Below, one piece after another: positions 24,103 to 32,775 of a DNA stretch of 64,000 bases. Within the stretch, counting starts at the first letter, position 1; every line of letters starts with the position of its first letter. The notes under the pieces were generated by a model. It did no database searches. It was not told the DNA's origin and was given only the letters and a program-made list of their open reading frames with translations. Source of the stretch: CAYMZZ01 sp046297935. GTDB taxonomy: Bacteria; Bacteroidota; Bacteroidia; Chitinophagales; Chitinophagaceae. The stretch is from assembly GCA_046297935.1 (NCBI GenBank), contig JBKBHA010000014.1, positions 28,135 to 92,134 of the forward strand, read 5' to 3'. The translations under genes and the position numbers were made by a program.

Positions 24103-24197
24103 AAATGTGCAAGTGTGAAAACCTGCCTGCCGGCAGGCAGGTTTTCACATTTGCACATTTGCACATTTTCACACTTGCACATTTGCACATTTGCACA
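24103..24197. repeat. GCACATTT-word palindromic intergenic repeat
   Basis: It holds a perfect 34-bp palindrome (24115-24148) centred on CTGCC/GGCAG, flanked by inverted 19-nt arms (24103-24121 and 24166-24184), followed by further tandem copies of GCACATTT/GCACATTA to 24197. It fills the whole gap between the rnpB promoter and the stop of the Smr gene. A related element occurs at 55330-55469. Confidence 0.85.
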
Positions 24198-25220
24198 TTA
24201 CGCCCTGTATTCCATCCAAACCTCCGTGGCACCATAGCCATAGCGGGGGTCGTATTGGTTTACAAATGATTTGACCTCTTTTTTGAGGCGGAGCAGAGCG
24301 TGCAATTCATCGCGGAGCTTTCCTTCGCCTACTCCATGAATAAATATGATCTGAGGAAGCCGGTGAGCAACGGCCAGATCGTAGAATTTTTCAAATGTCT
24401 GAAGCTGCAGGGTCAGCATGTCAAAGGCATCCATATTTTCCCAGTGGTTGGTCAACTTTTCAATGTGCAGATCAACGAGACTTCGGGCAGGCTCCAGATG
24501 CCGGCGCGCTTCGGCAGCATTGTATACTTTAAATCCTTTCCGGGCCAGTGGACCCAGCTCAATTACATCCTCCTCTATCTTATCAGGATAATCGGCCATC
24601 AACAGATAAGAAAAGGTGGCTTTATTTTCTTTTCTGATTTCTTCCAGCTTCGCGAAAAACTGTTTGGGCTTTATTCTAACTGACGCTTCAAAATGAGTTG
24701 CTTTCCTGCGATCGGGTTTCAACAGACTAAAATCAAAATGATAGGAAGGACTATCGTTTAGATCGGAAAAAGGTATATCGTGCAGGTAAAAATCCTGCCA
24801 GGGCTGAATAGTATTCTTCAGCTCAAAATCTTTTTCTCCAAAAAACTGTAGCTGATAACTGAACTCGTAAGCCTCCGGAGTTTGATTAATCAGGTGCAGC
24901 TTCAATAACTCCACCACTTCGTCGCCAAACTCATCGGTATCAAGCACGGGTAAAAAACTCAACAATACTCCTTCTTTCTTACGTTCAGTCTGGGTCGGCT
25001 TTTCGCGGCGAATGTCTTCAGCGTAGGTTTTTTGCTTCTTACTGACCTGTTTCTTCTGGCTGAATCGCCTGAAATAAGGAAAATCAATCTGATCCATATA
25101 GACCGGAAAACGCACGCCACGCACTTCCACCATCACCATCTTCTCGTTGATGATATCCACCACCTGCCCTTCTTCGTTCGACAGCAATATCAATACCGTA
25201 TCGCCAATTTCATATTTCAT
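24198..25220 (-). CDS. DUF2027 and Smr domain protein
   Basis: The 340-residue protein has an N-terminal DUF2027 part: a small beta-domain (about 1-50, KYEIGDTVLILLSNEEGQVVD) followed by a basic linker (55-85) and a beta-sandwich (about 90-215). The C-terminal Smr domain (about 250-340) has the signature QIIFIHGVGEGKLRDELHALL and the closing GYGATEVWMEYR. Smr domains bind or nick branched DNA or RNA (MutS2 family). This domain combination is common in Bacteroidota; the exact role is not known. The gene lies immediately upstream of a repeat and of rnpB, on the same strand as rnpB. Confidence 0.85.
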   Translation of the reverse strand: MKYEIGDTVLILLSNEEGQVVDIINEKMVMVEVRGVRFPVYMDQIDFPYFRRFSQKKQVSKKQKTYAEDIRREKPTQTERKKEGVLLSFLPVLDTDEFGDEVVELLKLHLINQTPEAYEFSYQLQFFGEKDFELKNTIQPWQDFYLHDIPFSDLNDSPSYHFDFSLLKPDRRKATHFEASVRIKPKQFFAKLEEIRKENKATFSYLLMADYPDKIEEDVIELGPLARKGFKVYNAAEARRHLEPARSLVDLHIEKLTNHWENMDAFDMLTLQLQTFEKFYDLAVAHRLPQIIFIHGVGEGKLRDELHALLRLKKEVKSFVNQYDPRYGYGATEVWMEYRA

Positions 25221-25299
25221 AAACCTGCTCCTTTGCCGCCGCTATTCGCGGATACAATCTGCAAATTTACGATTTCAGTGGTAAGAAACAGATGCCTTC

Positions 25300-27027
25300 C
25301 TATCCTTTGCCAGCAAGTTTTGAATTCCGTTGTCCATAGAAAAAGTAGATGATCAGACCAAGCAGCATCCAGACAAAAAACCAGAGCCAGCTAATGGCTG
25401 GTATTTCCACCAACAGGTAAAGACAGGACAACACTCCCATAATAGGAATAAAGGAAAAACGCCGAATGGCAGTCAGCACAGTCAGTATGCCCGCAATGAT
25501 CACAAAAAAGAGGAACAATACTTCTTCAAAGCTAACCGCATCTATTTGGCCGAAGAGTTTGAGAAAATTATAATATGCCTCTTCGATCCGCAGGCGGAAG
25601 GAATAGACAAAAGCGATATAGAAAACCGGAATAATCCAGCGGCCATCTATATAGGGCAATCTGAATTTGCCGGGCTCCTTCGGTATTTTCGGCAACAGCA
25701 AAACACCGCCGGATACCAGTACAAAGGCAAAAAGGGTTCCGATGCTGGTAAGATCAGTCATTAAGCCCCCCTGTAAAAGAAGAGCGCCCAAGCCAACAAT
25801 AAGGCCTGTTACCAGTGTGGCAAAAGAAGGCGTCTGATACCTGGGGTGAATCTTCTGGAATTTTTTCGGCAACAGCCCGTCGCGACTCATGCTCATCCAA
25901 ATGCGAGGCTGACCCAACTGAAAAACCAGCATCACCGATGTAGTTGCTACTACCGCACTGATCGAAACGATTCTTTCAATCCAGGGTGCACGGTTCTCAA
26001 ATACGAAAGCAAGAGGATCCTGTACATCCTTGAACATCGAATAGTTTTCAATGCCTGTCAAGACCAACGCAATCAGAATATAGAGCACCGTACAAATAAG
26101 CAGCGAATACAACATACCCCGCGGCATATCCCGCTGCGGATTCTTACATTCTTCCGCCGTAGTTGAAATGGCATCAAAGCCTATGTAAGCATAAAAAACG
26201 GCCGACACGCCCTTCAACACTCCTTCCATTCTGTTAGGCATGAAAGGGCTCCAGTTATTAGTGTCTACATAAAACGCACCGGCGATAATTACAAAAATGA
26301 TGACCAGCACTTTAAAGATCACCATGAAATTGGCCGATTGCTTGCTTTCTTTGATTCCGATATAGGCCAACCAGGTGATAAGGCAAACCACAATAAACGC
26401 CGGCAGATTGAAAAACACATGCATATTTCCAATCGTGGGTGCATTATTGTAGGCATCAATGGCAAACTGGTAGGATTTGAGTTGTTCAGCTGTGATCGGT
26501 ATTGTTGCACTGTTGGCAATGGCGTTGCTGGCTTCGTTAAATGCATTAGAAGCGGTTTGCGGATCCACCAGCAGCCAGTCGGGCAAATGAATGCCAAATA
26601 AATTTACCAGAAGATTATTGAAATAACTGCTCCAGGAAATGGCAACCACAATATTACCAATCGCGTATTCGAGAATAAGGGCCCAGCCTATGATCCATGC
26701 AATGAGTTCGCCGAAAGTAACGTATGAGTAGGTGTAGGCACTACCTGCTACCGGCACGCGGCTGGCAAATTCGGCATAACAAAGCGCTGAAAAACCGCAG
26801 GTAACTGCCGTAATAATGAATAGAACGGAAATTCCGGGACCGCCTTCGTAAGCAGCCCCACCAATGGTTGAAAAAATACCGGCTCCTATTACTGCCGCAA
26901 TGCCCAGAAAGGTCAGGTCCCTTACGCCTAAAACCTTTTTCAATCCTCCGGAATGGTCGGCCTGTCCGGCTTCGTATTCTTTTTTGATCAGGTCAATTGA
27001 CTTCCTACGAAAAAAAGGACTTGCCAT
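25300..27027 (-). CDS. Amino-acid permease (APC superfamily)
   Basis: This 575-residue inner-membrane transporter has about twelve to fourteen hydrophobic segments. The first shows the consensus helix-breaking substrate loop GIAAVIGAGIFSTIGGAA, and helix 6 has the AVFYAYIGFDAISTTAEEC motif, both diagnostic of cationic-amino-acid-type (CAT/YfnA) APC permeases. The segment EECKNPQRDMPRGM between helices 6 and 7 is also typical. There is a large periplasmic loop (about 150-195) with TASNAFNEASNAIANSA. It is monocistronic; upstream lies a repeat-rich 485-nt gap. The substrate is likely an amino acid, exact specificity unknown. Confidence 0.92.
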   Translation of the reverse strand: MASPFFRRKSIDLIKKEYEAGQADHSGGLKKVLGVRDLTFLGIAAVIGAGIFSTIGGAAYEGGPGISVLFIITAVTCGFSALCYAEFASRVPVAGSAYTYSYVTFGELIAWIIGWALILEYAIGNIVVAISWSSYFNNLLVNLFGIHLPDWLLVDPQTASNAFNEASNAIANSATIPITAEQLKSYQFAIDAYNNAPTIGNMHVFFNLPAFIVVCLITWLAYIGIKESKQSANFMVIFKVLVIIFVIIAGAFYVDTNNWSPFMPNRMEGVLKGVSAVFYAYIGFDAISTTAEECKNPQRDMPRGMLYSLLICTVLYILIALVLTGIENYSMFKDVQDPLAFVFENRAPWIERIVSISAVVATTSVMLVFQLGQPRIWMSMSRDGLLPKKFQKIHPRYQTPSFATLVTGLIVGLGALLLQGGLMTDLTSIGTLFAFVLVSGGVLLLPKIPKEPGKFRLPYIDGRWIIPVFYIAFVYSFRLRIEEAYYNFLKLFGQIDAVSFEEVLFLFFVIIAGILTVLTAIRRFSFIPIMGVLSCLYLLVEIPAISWLWFFVWMLLGLIIYFFYGQRNSKLAGKG

Positions 27028-27512
27028 GCAGTTGGTTTTCCGCTCAAAATAACAAAAAGTAAAAAGTAAAAATTAAAAAGTAAGAATTTTAGCGGAAAAA
27101 AGGGGAAATACCTGCACAAACCGAAAGCAGCCGCTCTTACAGATTTGCACGACGGCTGCGAGGCCCGGCACCCGCTTAACCGCAAAGTTCGCTGAGGTTT
27201 TGCGCTGTGAAAGGGGAGGACTTTTTCCGTGCTCGAATCTGACATCACTCTCAATCGATCTCCGCGTTCTCTGAGAAAAAACTCAGTTCCCTCTGCGGTT
27301 AAAGAGGGTATCAGTGCTCAATGGTTCTGTCCAATCTTTAAAGAATTTAATTTCTGTTCCCGCAGATCGCGCAGATTTTTACGCAGATAACACAGATTTG
27401 CACCCGAAAAGTGCAGAACAACTCAACAACCAAACAACTCGACCGCCCGGCAACTCAACAACCAAACACCTCAACAACTCAACAATTCAACATTTCAACA
27501 ATTCAACATCTC
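27028..27512. repeat. Intergenic stack of several short repeat types
   Basis: This 485-bp gap has no plausible gene. It holds: an inverted pair TTAACCGC (27176-27183) and GCGGTTAA (27295-27302) with CTCTGAG/CTCAG words between; four direct CGCAGAT/CACAGAT units at 27361-27398; and tandem CAACAACTCAAC and CAACAATTCAAC words from about 27418 to 27510. These are typical dispersed intergenic words in Bacteroidota genomes, here stacked side by side. Confidence 0.7.
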
Positions 27513-28478
27513 TCAACTTTCCCTGCTCACCAAAAAATCAGCAAGCTCTTTAAGTGCAGTTTTCCTGTCACTCAACACCGCTATATCATCCAGATGATTG
27601 AAGGCTTCTTCACGATATTGATTCTTGAGTTGCCGAGCCCATTGATCAACTCCGCAATCCTGGAATAGCTGAAGTACCTTTTCTACTTTGTCGGGCGGAT
27701 TTGATGAAAGTAGCGACAGAAGTTCGCTCTTTTGCCCGGCATTTGCGGTTTCGAGGGCATGAATTAACAGAAAGGTCTTTTTGTTGGCTAAAATATCGCC
27801 ACCCACCTGCTTTCCAAATTTTGCCGGATCTCCAAATGCGTCGAGGTAATCGTCCTGCACCTGAAACGCCAAACCCAGTTTACGACCGAATTCATACAGC
27901 AGGTTTTGATTGCGCTGACCTGCCCCCCCTAATATTGCGCCCATCTTCAAGCTCGCAGCCAATAACACGGAGGTTTTCAGTTCAATCATTTTCAGGTATT
28001 CGTCCAGCGTTACATCCTGTCTCTTCTCAAAATCCATATCCATCTGCTGGCCCTCGCACACCTCCCGTGCTGTTTGATTGAATAGCTGTTGAATAGGATG
28101 AATTACATCGCGATGCAAGCCCGCCAGCAACTCATAAGCTGCAATCAGCATAACATCGCCAGCCAGTATGGCGGTATTGTCGCCGTATTTGAAAGGAATG
28201 GTTTCCATACCCCGACGCAAAGGAGCCTTATCCATGATGTCGTCATGGATAAGCGTGAAATTGTGAAACAACTCGATTGAGGTGGCGAGCTTCCAGGCAT
28301 CGGCATGAATTTCTTCAAACAAATCATTCCCCATCAGGCACAATACCGGCCTCACTCTTTTTCCGCCGAGTAAGAGAAAATAATTGTTAGGCTCATATAA
28401 AGTAGCAGGATGTTCGGGAAACCGGTAAGTAGCAAAATGCGCCGCAAATTTCTCCGACAACTGACTGTACGATTGCAT
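27513..28478 (-). CDS. Polyprenyl synthetase (trans-isoprenyl diphosphate synthase)
   Basis: The 321-residue enzyme condenses isopentenyl diphosphate onto an allylic diphosphate to make a short- or medium-chain prenyl diphosphate. The first Asp-rich motif is DDIMD (79-83) followed by KAPLRRG; the second is DDYLD (209-213) in LAFQVQDDYLDAFGD. The GGKRVRP segment (38-44) binds diphosphate. Residues just before the first motif (ELFHNFTLIH) include bulky Phe residues that in this family limit chain length, suggesting FPP or GGPP (inference). It follows rnr on the same strand after an 87-nt pyrimidine-rich gap. Confidence 0.92.
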   Translation of the reverse strand: MQSYSQLSEKFAAHFATYRFPEHPATLYEPNNYFLLLGGKRVRPVLCLMGNDLFEEIHADAWKLATSIELFHNFTLIHDDIMDKAPLRRGMETIPFKYGDNTAILAGDVMLIAAYELLAGLHRDVIHPIQQLFNQTAREVCEGQQMDMDFEKRQDVTLDEYLKMIELKTSVLLAASLKMGAILGGAGQRNQNLLYEFGRKLGLAFQVQDDYLDAFGDPAKFGKQVGGDILANKKTFLLIHALETANAGQKSELLSLLSSNPPDKVEKVLQLFQDCGVDQWARQLKNQYREEAFNHLDDIAVLSDRKTALKELADFLVSRES

Positions 28479-28565
28479 ATTTCAACAATTAGTTCAATTT
28501 AATTACATCCCCACTCTCCACTCCCCTCTCACCTCTCACCTCTCCCCACTCTCCACTCCCCATAT
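28479..28565. repeat. Pyrimidine-rich tandem gap between rnr and the prenyl synthase
   Basis: On the plus strand this gap consists mostly of C/T tracts built from CTCTCCACTCCC and CTCTCACC words repeated several times. It contains no gene and no clear hairpin. On the minus strand it is a purine tract that would be transcribed between rnr and the prenyl synthase gene. Confidence 0.6.
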
Positions 28566-30563
28566 TCACTTTTTACCCTTTTTCTTCTTTCCTCTGGTCG
28601 CTCCCTCATCCTCCCCCACAACCCACACATAATCGAGCTGCCGTTTAGCCAGGTTAGCCGCAGCCACCTGTATCTTCACTTTATCGCCCATTCGAAACTT
28701 GAGTCCGCTACGCATACCTACCAGGCAATATTCTGATTCCACGTGCCGGAATTCGTCGTACTCCATCAGGCTGGCTACGCTCACCAACCCTTCACATTTG
28801 TGATCAACCGTCTCTACCCAAAAGCCAAATGCAGCTACACCGCTAATCACCCCGTCAAATTCTTCACCCAGATGCTTTTGCATAAACTGCACTTGTTTGT
28901 ATTTGTTCGCGGCACGTTCCGCCTCCATTGCGGCACGTTCGCGATCGCTGCAATGTTTACAACGGTCTTCGAGCTTTTTGTCAATTGATGCCCTGTTATC
29001 GAGCACTTCCTGCAAAATTCGGTGGACCATTATATCGGGATAACGGCGAATGGGTGAGGTAAAATGGCAATAATGTTCGAAACCCAACCCGTAATGGCCG
29101 ATATTGCTGGTGGTATATTTAGCCTTCGCCATGGTACGGATGCCCAGTTGCTCCAGCACATGCTGTTCAGGCTTTCCTTTTGCATCTTTCAAAAGCTGAT
29201 TGAAGGATGTGGCAATCTTCTCGGGCGTCGACATATCGAACCGGTGCCCGAACTTGTTGGCAAAAGCGATAAAGGGTAATAATTTCTCCTGATCGGGGGT
29301 ATCGTGAATGCGATAAGGAAAAGGCAGTTCACGGTTGTTTACTTTCACTTTCGACACGTTTTCGGCTACGTAACGGTTAGCCAGCAACATGAATTCTTCG
29401 ATCAGCTGATGGGCCTCCTTGCTTTCCTTGATCATAATGCCTATGGGATCCCCGTTTTCGTCGAGCTTAAAGCGTACTTCCTGTGAACTGAAATTGATGG
29501 CGCCTTTCGCAAACCGCTTTTTGCGAAGTTTCTGTGCCAACCCGTTTAATTGCAGAATAATATCGGCATGATCTCCTTCACCGGATTCTATAATTTCCTG
29601 AGCTTCCTCATATGTGTACCGTCGGTCGCTATGTATCACGGTTCTACCCAGCCAGTATTGCTTCACTTCTGCTTTGGCATTGACCTGAAAGATCGCTGAA
29701 AAACAAAGTTTGTCTTCATTGGGTCGAAGCGAACACAAAACGTTTGAAATATGCTCTGGCAGCATCGGATTCACCCGGTCTGGCAGATAAACAGAAGTGG
29801 CTTTCTGGTATGCCGCTTTATCGAGTGCCGTGTCGGGTTCTACATAATGACTGACATCGGCAATATGAATACCGATTTCAAAAAGGCCATTTTTCAGCAC
29901 CCGAAAAGAAAGGGCATCATCAAAATCTTTTGCATCTACCGGATCAATAGTGAAGGTTAAGATAGAACGAATATCCCTTCGGCGACTGATCTCCGTTTCG
30001 GTAATCCGATCGGGGATGCGCGCGGCAACTTCAAGCGCGTCGTCGGGAAATTCAAGGGGAAATCCGTTTTCGAGCATAATCTCCTTCATGGCGGCATCGT
30101 TGCTGTTTTCAGCATCAAGCACTTCTACCACTTCTCCTACAGGGCGTTTATCGCCTTTTTCCCATTTCACCAGCCTGGCCACTACCCGATCGCCGGTTTT
30201 GGCGCCGCGGGTTTGCGATAGCGGGATATACAAATCCGGCATCGGCTTGTCGGTTTCGGCAATGAAAAACGCAAAATTTTCATTCAACTGAATCTGGCCA
30301 ATGAATTCAGTTCTTTTGCGCTCAACCACCTCCGTTACTTCACCCTGCAAGCGGCGACCGCCTCCTGCTTTTGCACGTACACGCACGGTATCGCCATGCA
30401 TGGCTGTCTGAAAATCGTTGGGTCTGATAAGTATATCAGTTTCCATTTCCGGCACAATCACGAAACCCATTCCGGACCGTGTTATGTCGAGCACACCTTT
30501 GAAGGTTTTACCTTCGGCTGTGCTATGCCTGACCTTTTTTCGGCCACTATTTTTCTTACCCAT
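28566..30563 (-). CDS. rnr: Ribonuclease R (RNase II/R family 3'-5' exoribonuclease)
   Basis: The 665-residue enzyme degrades structured RNA from the 3' end. It has an N-terminal cold-shock-like domain pair (about 20-150, FKGVLDITRSGMGFVIVP), the RNB catalytic domain (about 190-525) with DPVDAKDFDDA (207-217, metal-binding Asp residues), and a C-terminal S1 domain (about 560-645) with EFDGVISGVAAFGFWVE, followed by a basic tail RGKKKKGKK. The E. coli enzyme (813 residues) has an extra N-terminal helix-turn-helix and a longer tail. The start is 3 nt after the lpxK stop, so it is co-transcribed with lpxK. Confidence 0.95.
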   Translation of the reverse strand: MGKKNSGRKKVRHSTAEGKTFKGVLDITRSGMGFVIVPEMETDILIRPNDFQTAMHGDTVRVRAKAGGGRRLQGEVTEVVERKRTEFIGQIQLNENFAFFIAETDKPMPDLYIPLSQTRGAKTGDRVVARLVKWEKGDKRPVGEVVEVLDAENSNDAAMKEIMLENGFPLEFPDDALEVAARIPDRITETEISRRRDIRSILTFTIDPVDAKDFDDALSFRVLKNGLFEIGIHIADVSHYVEPDTALDKAAYQKATSVYLPDRVNPMLPEHISNVLCSLRPNEDKLCFSAIFQVNAKAEVKQYWLGRTVIHSDRRYTYEEAQEIIESGEGDHADIILQLNGLAQKLRKKRFAKGAINFSSQEVRFKLDENGDPIGIMIKESKEAHQLIEEFMLLANRYVAENVSKVKVNNRELPFPYRIHDTPDQEKLLPFIAFANKFGHRFDMSTPEKIATSFNQLLKDAKGKPEQHVLEQLGIRTMAKAKYTTSNIGHYGLGFEHYCHFTSPIRRYPDIMVHRILQEVLDNRASIDKKLEDRCKHCSDRERAAMEAERAANKYKQVQFMQKHLGEEFDGVISGVAAFGFWVETVDHKCEGLVSVASLMEYDEFRHVESEYCLVGMRSGLKFRMGDKVKIQVAAANLAKRQLDYVWVVGEDEGATRGKKKKGKK

Positions 30564-30566
30564 AAT

Positions 30567-31646
30567 CTAATTTTTTTCTGTTGCCGGAAAATTTCTGACA
30601 AACATTTTTAATAACTCATTTAACTGCTCTTCTTCTCCAAACAAAAAACGATGTCTTACGGGAAGCACATAAATCGGCATCTCACTAAGCTCGTCCTTAA
30701 ATTTCAACAAACGAACCGCATCTTTTTCTGTTGTCAGCAGCATTTTTTTTTCGGCTGAAAGGGCGTGGTACCGCTTTCTTATTTCCCTCAAATCATCTAT
30801 CGTAAAAATATGGTGGTCCGAAAATGCCTGCAGCTGATAACTCTTGCAAACACCCTCCAGATACTGCTGCAAAGGCTTGGGATTGGCAATACCGGTCACC
30901 AGCAATACTTCGTCGTTTGCATCAATAGCGCGTGTTTTCTGGCTGCCGATCAGGTAGGGATCGCTATAGTCCATGCAGGCGAAAAACAATAGCTGGCTCT
31001 CCATCAGTCGCAATTCTTTTCTTATTCGGTTACGCTCCGCATCGTTCAGGTCGGGCGGACATTTGGTCACTACCACCCAATGTGCGCGTCGTGCCGATGA
31101 TTTCAGATCGCGCAGGTCTCCGGCAGGCAGATAAAAATCGCGTGTGTACAGGTTTGCATATTCTGTCAACAGGATGTTTAAACCTGCCTGAATGGCCCGA
31201 TGTTGCAAGGCATCGTCCAGGATGATCAGCTCTGTTTCAGGATGATCATGCAATAATTGTGCAACAGCTTCAATCCGATCTTCGCCAACGGCAACAGGTA
31301 TTTCAGGAAATTTCAGATGAAACTGCATGGGCTCATCCCCAATTTCGAGTGCGGTCGTTTGCTCATTGGCCAGCGCATAGCCCCGCGTTTTACGTTTGTA
31401 TCCCCTGCTGAGGGTGGCTACGCGAAAATGCGCACGTAAACTGCGAACTAAAAATTCTACCATCGGTGATTTACCTGTGCCGCCTACTGACAAGTTGCCC
31501 ACGCAAATCATAGGAAGGCCGAATGAAGTGGATTTAAGGATGCCCCGGTCATACATCCAGTTTCGGATGCCTATTACCAGCCAGTAGACCAGGGAAAAAG
31601 GCAACAAAAGCAAACGGAAGGACTGTAAGAACCAATTAAAAAACAT
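30567..31646 (-). CDS. lpxK: Tetraacyldisaccharide 4'-kinase
   Basis: LpxK phosphorylates the 4' position of the lipid A precursor, using ATP at the inner membrane. The 359-residue protein has one N-terminal membrane segment (about 8-28) and a Walker A-like loop GNLSVGGTGKSP (50-61). It then carries TLSRGYKRKTRGY and GDEPMQFHLKFPEIPVAVGEDR as family signatures, and DDALQHRAI (the DDGxQH-type motif, here DDALQH). It overlaps the upstream 5-formyl-THF cyclo-ligase by 11 nt and is followed 3 nt later by rnr. Its presence shows an LPS-bearing Gram-negative envelope. Confidence 0.95.
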   Translation of the reverse strand: MFFNWFLQSFRLLLLPFSLVYWLVIGIRNWMYDRGILKSTSFGLPMICVGNLSVGGTGKSPMVEFLVRSLRAHFRVATLSRGYKRKTRGYALANEQTTALEIGDEPMQFHLKFPEIPVAVGEDRIEAVAQLLHDHPETELIILDDALQHRAIQAGLNILLTEYANLYTRDFYLPAGDLRDLKSSARRAHWVVVTKCPPDLNDAERNRIRKELRLMESQLLFFACMDYSDPYLIGSQKTRAIDANDEVLLVTGIANPKPLQQYLEGVCKSYQLQAFSDHHIFTIDDLREIRKRYHALSAEKKMLLTTEKDAVRLLKFKDELSEMPIYVLPVRHRFLFGEEEQLNELLKMFVRNFPATEKN

Positions 31647-32205
31647 AGATAGTGCCGGGCGTAACGCTAAAGTTTAAAGGTACGTCAAATTCATCCCGGT
31701 CTTCGATTTTTTCAATGGGCTCAAAATAACTGAGACCTACCTTAATGCAATCAGGCCGACAACGAGCGAGGAAGCGATCGTACACGCCCTTTCCAAATCC
31801 GGCGCGATACCCCTCCCGGTCGCATGCCAGCATCGGGACTAACACCAGGTCGATGTTCTCGGGATTCACTATTTCCCCGCCAACTGGTTCCGGCAGATTG
31901 AAGCTGGCCAGCTCAAACTCGGTGTCGGGCCCAGTCAAAATGGCTTCCATGGTCCATGACGTAGTATTGGTTCGGGGATAGGCAATCTGAAGCCCGGGAT
32001 GGCGAAACTCCAGAAAACGAACACAAAACGCGGTTTCCGGTTCGTGATGCAGTTCCAGGGGATGATAGCTAAATATCGTTTGCAGTGGCGGCAATACCAA
32101 TTGCTGAAACTGGATCAGGATGAGATCATCCAATTTCAACCGCTCCGCCTTACTCAGCGATTTTCGTTTTTCGCGAAAATATTGCCGAACAGTTTTTTTG
32201 TCCAT
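31636..32205 (-). CDS. 5-formyltetrahydrofolate cyclo-ligase
   Basis: This enzyme returns 5-formyl-THF to 5,10-methenyl-THF with ATP. It has 189 residues from the ATG at 32205; a TTG at 32214 touching the rsmD stop would add three residues. The N-terminal basic segment KKTVRQYFREKRKSLSKAER and the C-terminal signature GYRAGFGKGVYDRFLAR are the family's ATP and folate binding segments. It is co-transcribed with rsmD (9 nt upstream) and lpxK (11-nt overlap). Linkage with folB upstream in the same run makes a small folate component of the operon. Confidence 0.92.
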   Translation of the reverse strand: MDKKTVRQYFREKRKSLSKAERLKLDDLILIQFQQLVLPPLQTIFSYHPLELHHEPETAFCVRFLEFRHPGLQIAYPRTNTTSWTMEAILTGPDTEFELASFNLPEPVGGEIVNPENIDLVLVPMLACDREGYRAGFGKGVYDRFLARCRPDCIKVGLSYFEPIEKIEDRDEFDVPLNFSVTPGTIYVF

Positions 32206-32214
32206 GATCGCCAA

Positions 32215-32775
32215 TTATGGTTCGGGTTGATCAGCTACGGGCTGTTGAAAAAGACTGAAGATGGTTGTGCCGTAATTCTTTTCCTGTTTGTAATTCAGAA
32301 ACTGTTTGTAATCGTTCCGGGGGGTATGTTCCAGTACGAACCATCCTCCAGGATTAAGCAGGTCTTTTTCAAACACGAGCCGCGGCAAATCGTCGATATG
32401 GGTGAGCGCATACGGAGGACCTGCAAAAATGAAATCAAACTTTTCTGTACACTGCTCCAGGAAACGAAAGACGTCCATTTTAACGGGCTTTAGCCCTGTT
32501 ATTCGAAGTTCTTCCGCCGTTTTTTTTATAAACGTAAACATGGCATTGTCTTTCTCGACAATGGTCAGATCCTCTGCTCCGCGTGATGCAAGTTCGTAGC
32601 TAATGCTTCCTGTTCCCCCAAATAGATCAAGCGTTCGCAGTGTGGGTATATCGAGTTTATGCTGAAGCACATTGAAAAGCCCCTCCTTGGCAATGTCGGT
32701 GGTAGGACGGGTATAAGGCATTTTAGAAGGCGGATTGAATTTCCTGCCGCCATGTTCTCCTCCAATTATCCGCAT
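32215..32775 (-). CDS. rsmD: 16S rRNA (guanine(966)-N2)-methyltransferase
   Basis: The 186-residue SAM-dependent methyltransferase begins MRIIGGEHGGRKFNPP, the usual RsmD opening, with RPTTDIAKEGLFNVL next. The SAM motif is LDLFGGTGSISYELASRGA, and the acidic motif II is VEKDNAMF. The catalytic motif IV reads FAGPPYAL, where most RsmD proteins have D or N before PP; here it is Gly, a one-base change from Asp. Its start overlaps the DUF3822 stop by 10 nt. The product is confident from overall match; the motif IV change is noted separately. Confidence 0.92.
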   Translation of the reverse strand: MRIIGGEHGGRKFNPPSKMPYTRPTTDIAKEGLFNVLQHKLDIPTLRTLDLFGGTGSISYELASRGAEDLTIVEKDNAMFTFIKKTAEELRITGLKPVKMDVFRFLEQCTEKFDFIFAGPPYALTHIDDLPRLVFEKDLLNPGGWFVLEHTPRNDYKQFLNYKQEKNYGTTIFSLFQQPVADQPEP

